Assembly (NCBI GenBank): GCA_002340405.1
Contig: DDLZ01000019.1
Coordinates: 291-10,480, forward strand
Direction of reading: 5' to 3'
DNA length: 10,190 nucleotides
Source: Bacteroidales bacterium UBA2559
GTDB lineage: Bacteria; Bacteroidota; Bacteroidia; Bacteroidales; Bacteroidaceae
Positions 7,491 to 10,190 of this stretch are shown here, in pieces. The number at the start of each line of letters is the position of its first letter. Position 1 is the first letter of the stretch. A program made the translations under genes and the position numbers. Under the pieces are notes generated by a model that made no database searches, was not told the origin of the DNA, and was given only the letters and a program-made list of their open reading frames with translations.

Positions 7491-7613
7491 TCACTGTTCC
7501 CCAATACCATCTCTCTCTTTACAAGCAAATAAAAGAGAGCTTAGCAGCACAATGACAACAGAACAAAATAGTGCGGTAATATTACACCTTATATAATAGG
7601 GAACCGTCTCCAT
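7491..7613 (-). CDS. Tiny lipoprotein ORF, or signal-peptide remnant of a lost array member
   Basis: A 40-residue frame runs from ATG (7611-7613) to TGA (7491-7493). It begins METVPYYIRCNITALF, continues into a hydrophobic core (residues 14-29) and ends the core with L-F-A-C (Cys31), then KERDGIGEQ. That is a convincing lipoprotein signal followed by only nine residues. It is on the same strand and 31 bases ahead of the first full propeller gene. It may be a genuine small lipoprotein or leader peptide heading the operon. Alternatively it may be all that remains of an eighth propeller gene, since each array member starts with this kind of signal followed by a basic Cys-Lys/Arg segment. A purine-rich run precedes the ATG but is no clear Shine-Dalgarno. 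An 8-bp inverted repeat lies inside it. Confidence 0.45.
   Translation of the reverse strand: METVPYYIRCNITALFCSVVIVLLSSLLFACKERDGIGEQ
7513..7539. repeat. Perfect 8-bp inverted repeat in the small ORF (possible hairpin)
   Basis: CTCTCTTT (7513-7520) and AAAGAGAG (7532-7539) are perfect complements separated by 11 bases. In the minus-strand transcript they would form a hairpin about 55-80 bases upstream of the 7459 start codon, within the last third of the tiny lipoprotein ORF. There is no U-run after the stem in either direction, so it is not a typical terminator. The arms are of low complexity, so chance is possible. An attenuator or mRNA-stability element is only inference. Confidence 0.35.
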
Positions 7614-7855
7614 GATATTCTTTTTTTTCTCTTATTGATTGAAGCTCCGCAAGTTAGTACATATTTTTTTACAATCGAACAAAAACTGTCTTTAATTTGT
7701 GATACATCTACCTAATATTAAAGCAGAACCGATATGCGCCCGATATCCGATGCCAAAAAAAGAATAATAGTAGAATAAAAAAAACAAAATAAGGCTTGCA
7801 GTCCCGTCATTAAGGGAATCCTTGAAGTGCGAAACAAAAAAAACATCAAAAAAAG

Positions 7856-7886
7856 TTTCCAATCATAAAAAAATAGTTTATGTTTG
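7856..7886 (+). promoter_or_regulatory. Candidate Bacteroidetes-type promoter for the SusC-like gene
   Basis: TATGTTTG (7879-7886) is a perfect match to the -7 element TANNTTTG recognised by the Bacteroidetes primary sigma factor. Exactly 19 bases upstream is TTTC (7856-7859), one base off the -33 element TTTG. Transcription would begin near 7893, giving a leader of about 260 bases before the start codon. A second, overlapping possibility uses TTTG at 7883-7886 as the -33 element with TATCTTTT (7907-7914) as an imperfect -7. In such AT-rich DNA a chance match is quite possible. Confidence 0.4.
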
Positions 7887-8090
7887 CAGGTGAATGTAAA
7901 AGATGATATCTTTTGATGTCTTCTTACGAAGTATTGATATTTTGTAAATACATTCAAATCGACCGATAGTCGAAATTATTCCAATATTGTCGGAAGTTAT
8001 TTTGACGTCGCGATAAAAAAAGTCAGAAACTTACAGAAATTTGTGCATCTTAACTTAAAGTTGAGAGTTGTTTATTTTTTTATTGAATTA

Positions 8091-8143
8091 TATTAACTAA
8101 ATTTATTAACAAATTTTTATTAACCTAATTTTATTAACAAATT
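8091..8143 (+). repeat. Four TATTAAC repeats with 13/14/14-base spacing before the SusC-like start
   Basis: TATTAAC occurs at 8091-8097, 8104-8110, 8118-8124 and 8132-8138. The last three belong to 14-base tandem units starting at 8102, 8116 and 8130. The first and third units are identical (TTTATTAACAAATT) and the middle one differs at three positions (TTTATTAACCTAAT). The array ends 11 bases before the ATG at 8155, so it occupies the ribosome-binding region of the mRNA. It could be an unstructured translation-enhancing leader, a binding site for a regulator on the same face of the DNA every 14 bases, or simple slippage. Confidence 0.7.
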
Positions 8144-8154
8144 CCTTAATTTCT

Positions 8155-10190
8155 ATGAATCTAATGAAGAAACTAACAGGAATCCTGCTTTTAGCAGTTT
8201 TGCCTGTATGTGCGTTCGCACAGAACGTAACTGTCAAGGGACAGGTTAAGGATGACGCAGGTGAACCTCTTATGCTGGTCAACATCCTTGAACTCGGCAC
8301 AAGCAATGGCACTGTAACTGATTTGGATGGTAATTACACCCTAACAGTTGCGTCAAACTCAACTCTGCAGTTCTCGTTCATGGGCTATCAATCCAGAGAT
8401 GAGGCAGTTAACGGACGGACCACTATCAACGTCACACTATCGGAGGATGCCGAACTGATTGACGAGGTTGTGGTAATCGGTTACGGTACCCAGAGAAAAA
8501 GTGACCTGTCAGGTGCAGTAGCATCAATTAGGGCCACAGACCTGAAAGACCGCTCAGTTACCAATGCTGCGGCGGCTATCCAGGGTAAGGTATCCGGTAT
8601 CCAGGTTCTTAACTACTCGGGTGCTCCGGGCCAGGGCTCACAGATCCGTGTCCGCGGTTACTCATCCAACTCGGGTAACATAGGTCCGCTCTTGATCGTT
8701 GACGGTCTGCAGGTTGACAACATCCAGTATCTGGATCCTTCGATGATTGAATCAATGGAAATCCTGAAAGATGCCGCATCGGCTGCCATTTATGGTGCAA
8801 GAGCCGGTAACGGTGTTGTTCTGATCACCACAAAGAGGGGCTCTGACAAAGGTATGGGAAACATTACCTATGATTTCAAGCTGACACACCAGTCTCTTGC
8901 CAAAAAGCCCGGCGTCATGAATCGTGAGCAGTTTATCGAATTCAAAAAGATGCAGGGATATGACATTGATTCCGAACTTGCAAACAATGGCGATGACGGC
9001 AAGATCGACACCGACTGGGCAAGTGAGCTGTTTGAGCCGAGCTATGTTAAGCAGCACTCTCTCACATTCCAGGGCGGTAATCAGCAGGGTCGCTTTTTCA
9101 TGTCACTCAACTACCTGAACAACAATGGTATTATTGTTGGAGACAAGGACGTTTACAAGCGTATTTCTGCACAGATCAATGCTGACTACAAAATTAAAAA
9201 TTGGTTGTCAATAGGAACCAATAACTCCATTGAGAGATGGGAGACCAAGTCTGTATCGCACATGTCCGAGACCAGTTCCGTTCTTATGGCTGCCATACAG
9301 AATGACCCGTTGACCCCGATCTATTTTAAAGATAAGTCGGAATTTACCCAGGGCATGACCGATACTTATAATAATCTGAACGCTGAGTTTGCAGATTTGA
9401 AAGCAAATGGATTGGATGGATCAGAACTTATCATGAAAGCTGAAGACGGCCGTTATTATGCAGTATCAAAGTATGTTGACAATGACCACGGTTCGCCTTT
9501 CATCCAGCTGGCCCGTAACAGACAGACGCAGAGCGGTGTTTCGGTACGCGGAACGGCTTTCCTGGATTTCAATCCAATTAAAGACCTGATTTTCACTTCA
9601 CGTCTTGGCTACAGGATCTCTTTCAGCAACAACCACAACTACTCAGATCCTTTCTATGCAAACCCGATGTCTAAAGCAATCGAGTATTCTCTTTCAGCTT
9701 CGGCCAATACAGGTCTGTACTACCAGTGGGAAAATTTCTTCAACTATAACAAGACTATCGGAAGAAATACTGTTAGCGCTATGGCCGGTATGTCATTCAT
9801 TGAGAACAGGAGCGACAACGTAAACGGTTCGGCAACCGGAAATAGCATTCTTCCTGACTATGCCGAGAACTTCCGTTTCCTCAGCTTTGTAACCACATCG
9901 GCCAACAAGAGTTTCGGAAACGCTCCCGGAATTTCAACCAGCCTTGCCTACTTTGGACGTCTGGTCTATTCGTATGACAACCGTTACAACGTTCAGGCCA
10001 ACTTCCGTGCCGATGCGTTCGACTCCTCGAAGCTCTCAGCACAGAACCGCTGGGGTTATTTCCCATCGTTCTCGGCTGCATGGACAATCAGCAACGAGAG
10101 TTTCATAAAGGATAACATCAGCCGCGAGGCTCTGTCATCCCTGAAGCTGCGCGCATCGTGGGGACGTAACGGTAACGTAAACGTTCTGAA
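8155..10190 (+). CDS. SusC/RagA-family TonB-dependent outer-membrane receptor (3' truncated by window edge)
   Basis: The frame is open from ATG 8155 to the window end (678 codons plus 2 bases); such proteins are usually about 1000 residues, so the barrel's last third is missing. The start may be 8155 or the in-frame ATG at 8164. The signal peptide (MKKLTGILLLAVLP...AFA) is probably cut before Q23. Next come a carboxypeptidase-regulatory-like domain (about 25-100), the SusC hallmark DEVVVIGYGTQRKSDLSG (103-120), a plug with LLIVDG (179-184), ILKDAASAAIYGARAG (203-218) and LITTKRG (223-229), and then beta-barrel strands. No N-terminal STN signalling domain is present, so transcription-signalling through an anti-sigma factor is not expected. 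It would import a glycan, peptide or other nutrient with a SusD-like lipoprotein, presumably encoded just outside. Spot checks suggest higher G+C than the lipoprotein array. The substrate cannot be told. Confidence 0.92.
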   Translation, partial: MNLMKKLTGILLLAVLPVCAFAQNVTVKGQVKDDAGEPLMLVNILELGTSNGTVTDLDGNYTLTVASNSTLQFSFMGYQSRDEAVNGRTTINVTLSEDAELIDEVVVIGYGTQRKSDLSGAVASIRATDLKDRSVTNAAAAIQGKVSGIQVLNYSGAPGQGSQIRVRGYSSNSGNIGPLLIVDGLQVDNIQYLDPSMIESMEILKDAASAAIYGARAGNGVVLITTKRGSDKGMGNITYDFKLTHQSLAKKPGVMNREQFIEFKKMQGYDIDSELANNGDDGKIDTDWASELFEPSYVKQHSLTFQGGNQQGRFFMSLNYLNNNGIIVGDKDVYKRISAQINADYKIKNWLSIGTNNSIERWETKSVSHMSETSSVLMAAIQNDPLTPIYFKDKSEFTQGMTDTYNNLNAEFADLKANGLDGSELIMKAEDGRYYAVSKYVDNDHGSPFIQLARNRQTQSGVSVRGTAFLDFNPIKDLIFTSRLGYRISFSNNHNYSDPFYANPMSKAIEYSLSASANTGLYYQWENFFNYNKTIGRNTVSAMAGMSFIENRSDNVNGSATGNSILPDYAENFRFLSFVTTSANKSFGNAPGISTSLAYFGRLVYSYDNRYNVQANFRADAFDSSKLSAQNRWGYFPSFSAAWTISNESFIKDNISREALSSLKLRASWGRNGNVNVL

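Larger units (their letters stand above)
7614..8154. other. Divergent intergenic region between the lipoprotein array and the SusC-like gene
   Basis: This is 541 bases of AT-rich DNA with many A or T runs and no convincing gene. It must hold the promoters of both divergent units. On the plus strand I see a candidate promoter (7856-7886) and a run of TATTAAC repeats near the SusC-like start (8091-8143). A weak 5-bp inverted repeat (TCGAC/GTCGA, about 7959-7973) lies between them. For the leftward array I found no good match to the Bacteroidetes promoter (CAAANNTA on this strand); the nearest, CAAAATA at 7564-7570 and 7785-7791, are one base short in spacing. A minus-strand ORF at 7718-7957 is judged spurious. 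No RNA gene or mobile-element end was recognised. Confidence 0.7.

Noticed and set aside
7801..7840. Hairpin around AAGG-GAAT-CCTT
   Set aside because: Only four paired bases with mismatches on both sides, so not distinguishable from chance.
7718..7957. 79-residue minus-strand ORF in the intergenic region, rich in Phe and Leu
   Set aside because: AT-rich DNA readily gives Phe/Lys/Leu-rich frames. No signal peptide pattern or family resemblance is visible, and it overlaps the candidate promoter of the opposite gene.
8609..9118. Several ORFs of 60-100 residues on both strands inside the SusC-like gene (also 9605-9823 and 9881-10087)
   Set aside because: They are shadows of the long receptor frame, whose domain motifs are continuous across them.
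1..10190. CRISPR arrays, tRNA or rRNA genes, IS ends, integrases or phage genes
   Set aside because: I looked for regularly spaced repeats, tRNA-like clover patterns and transposase or integrase motifs, and saw none.

Overview
The window looks like a Bacteroidales (gut-type Bacteroidetes) chromosome fragment. The evidence is a SusC-type TonB-dependent receptor with the family's usual order of parts, a cluster of 6-bladed beta-propeller lipoproteins of the kind found in this phylum, an AAA_14/DUF4143 ATPase, and a candidate promoter of the Bacteroidetes -33/-7 type.

Layout. (1) 1-807, + strand: the 3' part of an AAA_14/DUF4143-type ATPase whose Walker motifs lie off the left edge. (2) 852-7613, - strand, converging on the ATPase: a tandem array of propeller lipoprotein genes, read right to left. 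Its order is a tiny lipoprotein ORF or remnant (7491-7613), group A gene (6284-7459), group B gene B1 (5117-6265), group B gene B2 (3877-5007), a broken A/B chimera in two overlapping frames (3513-3839 and 2548-3516), a group A gene with an out-of-frame internal deletion (2150-2551 plus C-terminal remnant 2023-2178), and a more distant group C gene (852-1913). All six larger members carry the family motif G-x-G/A-x-x-E-Y/F after the first blade. Every one that keeps its N-terminus starts with a lipoprotein-type signal peptide. Gaps are mostly short, with two 4-base ATGA overlaps, so an operon is likely. (3) 7614-8154: an AT-rich divergent intergenic region with a candidate promoter and a TATTAAC repeat. 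(4) 8155-10190, + strand: the first 678 codons of a SusC-like receptor running off the right edge.

The groups (A, B, C) are my own labels from aligning the window's proteins by eye. The propellers have no assigned function. They probably sit in the periplasm, anchored to a membrane, as binding or sensing proteins. The most notable point is that the array is both expanded and decaying: three of its seven loci are remnants, and one appears to be an out-of-frame recombinant between two sub-families. Whether the array and the divergent receptor work together cannot be told from the sequence; they share only the intergenic region.
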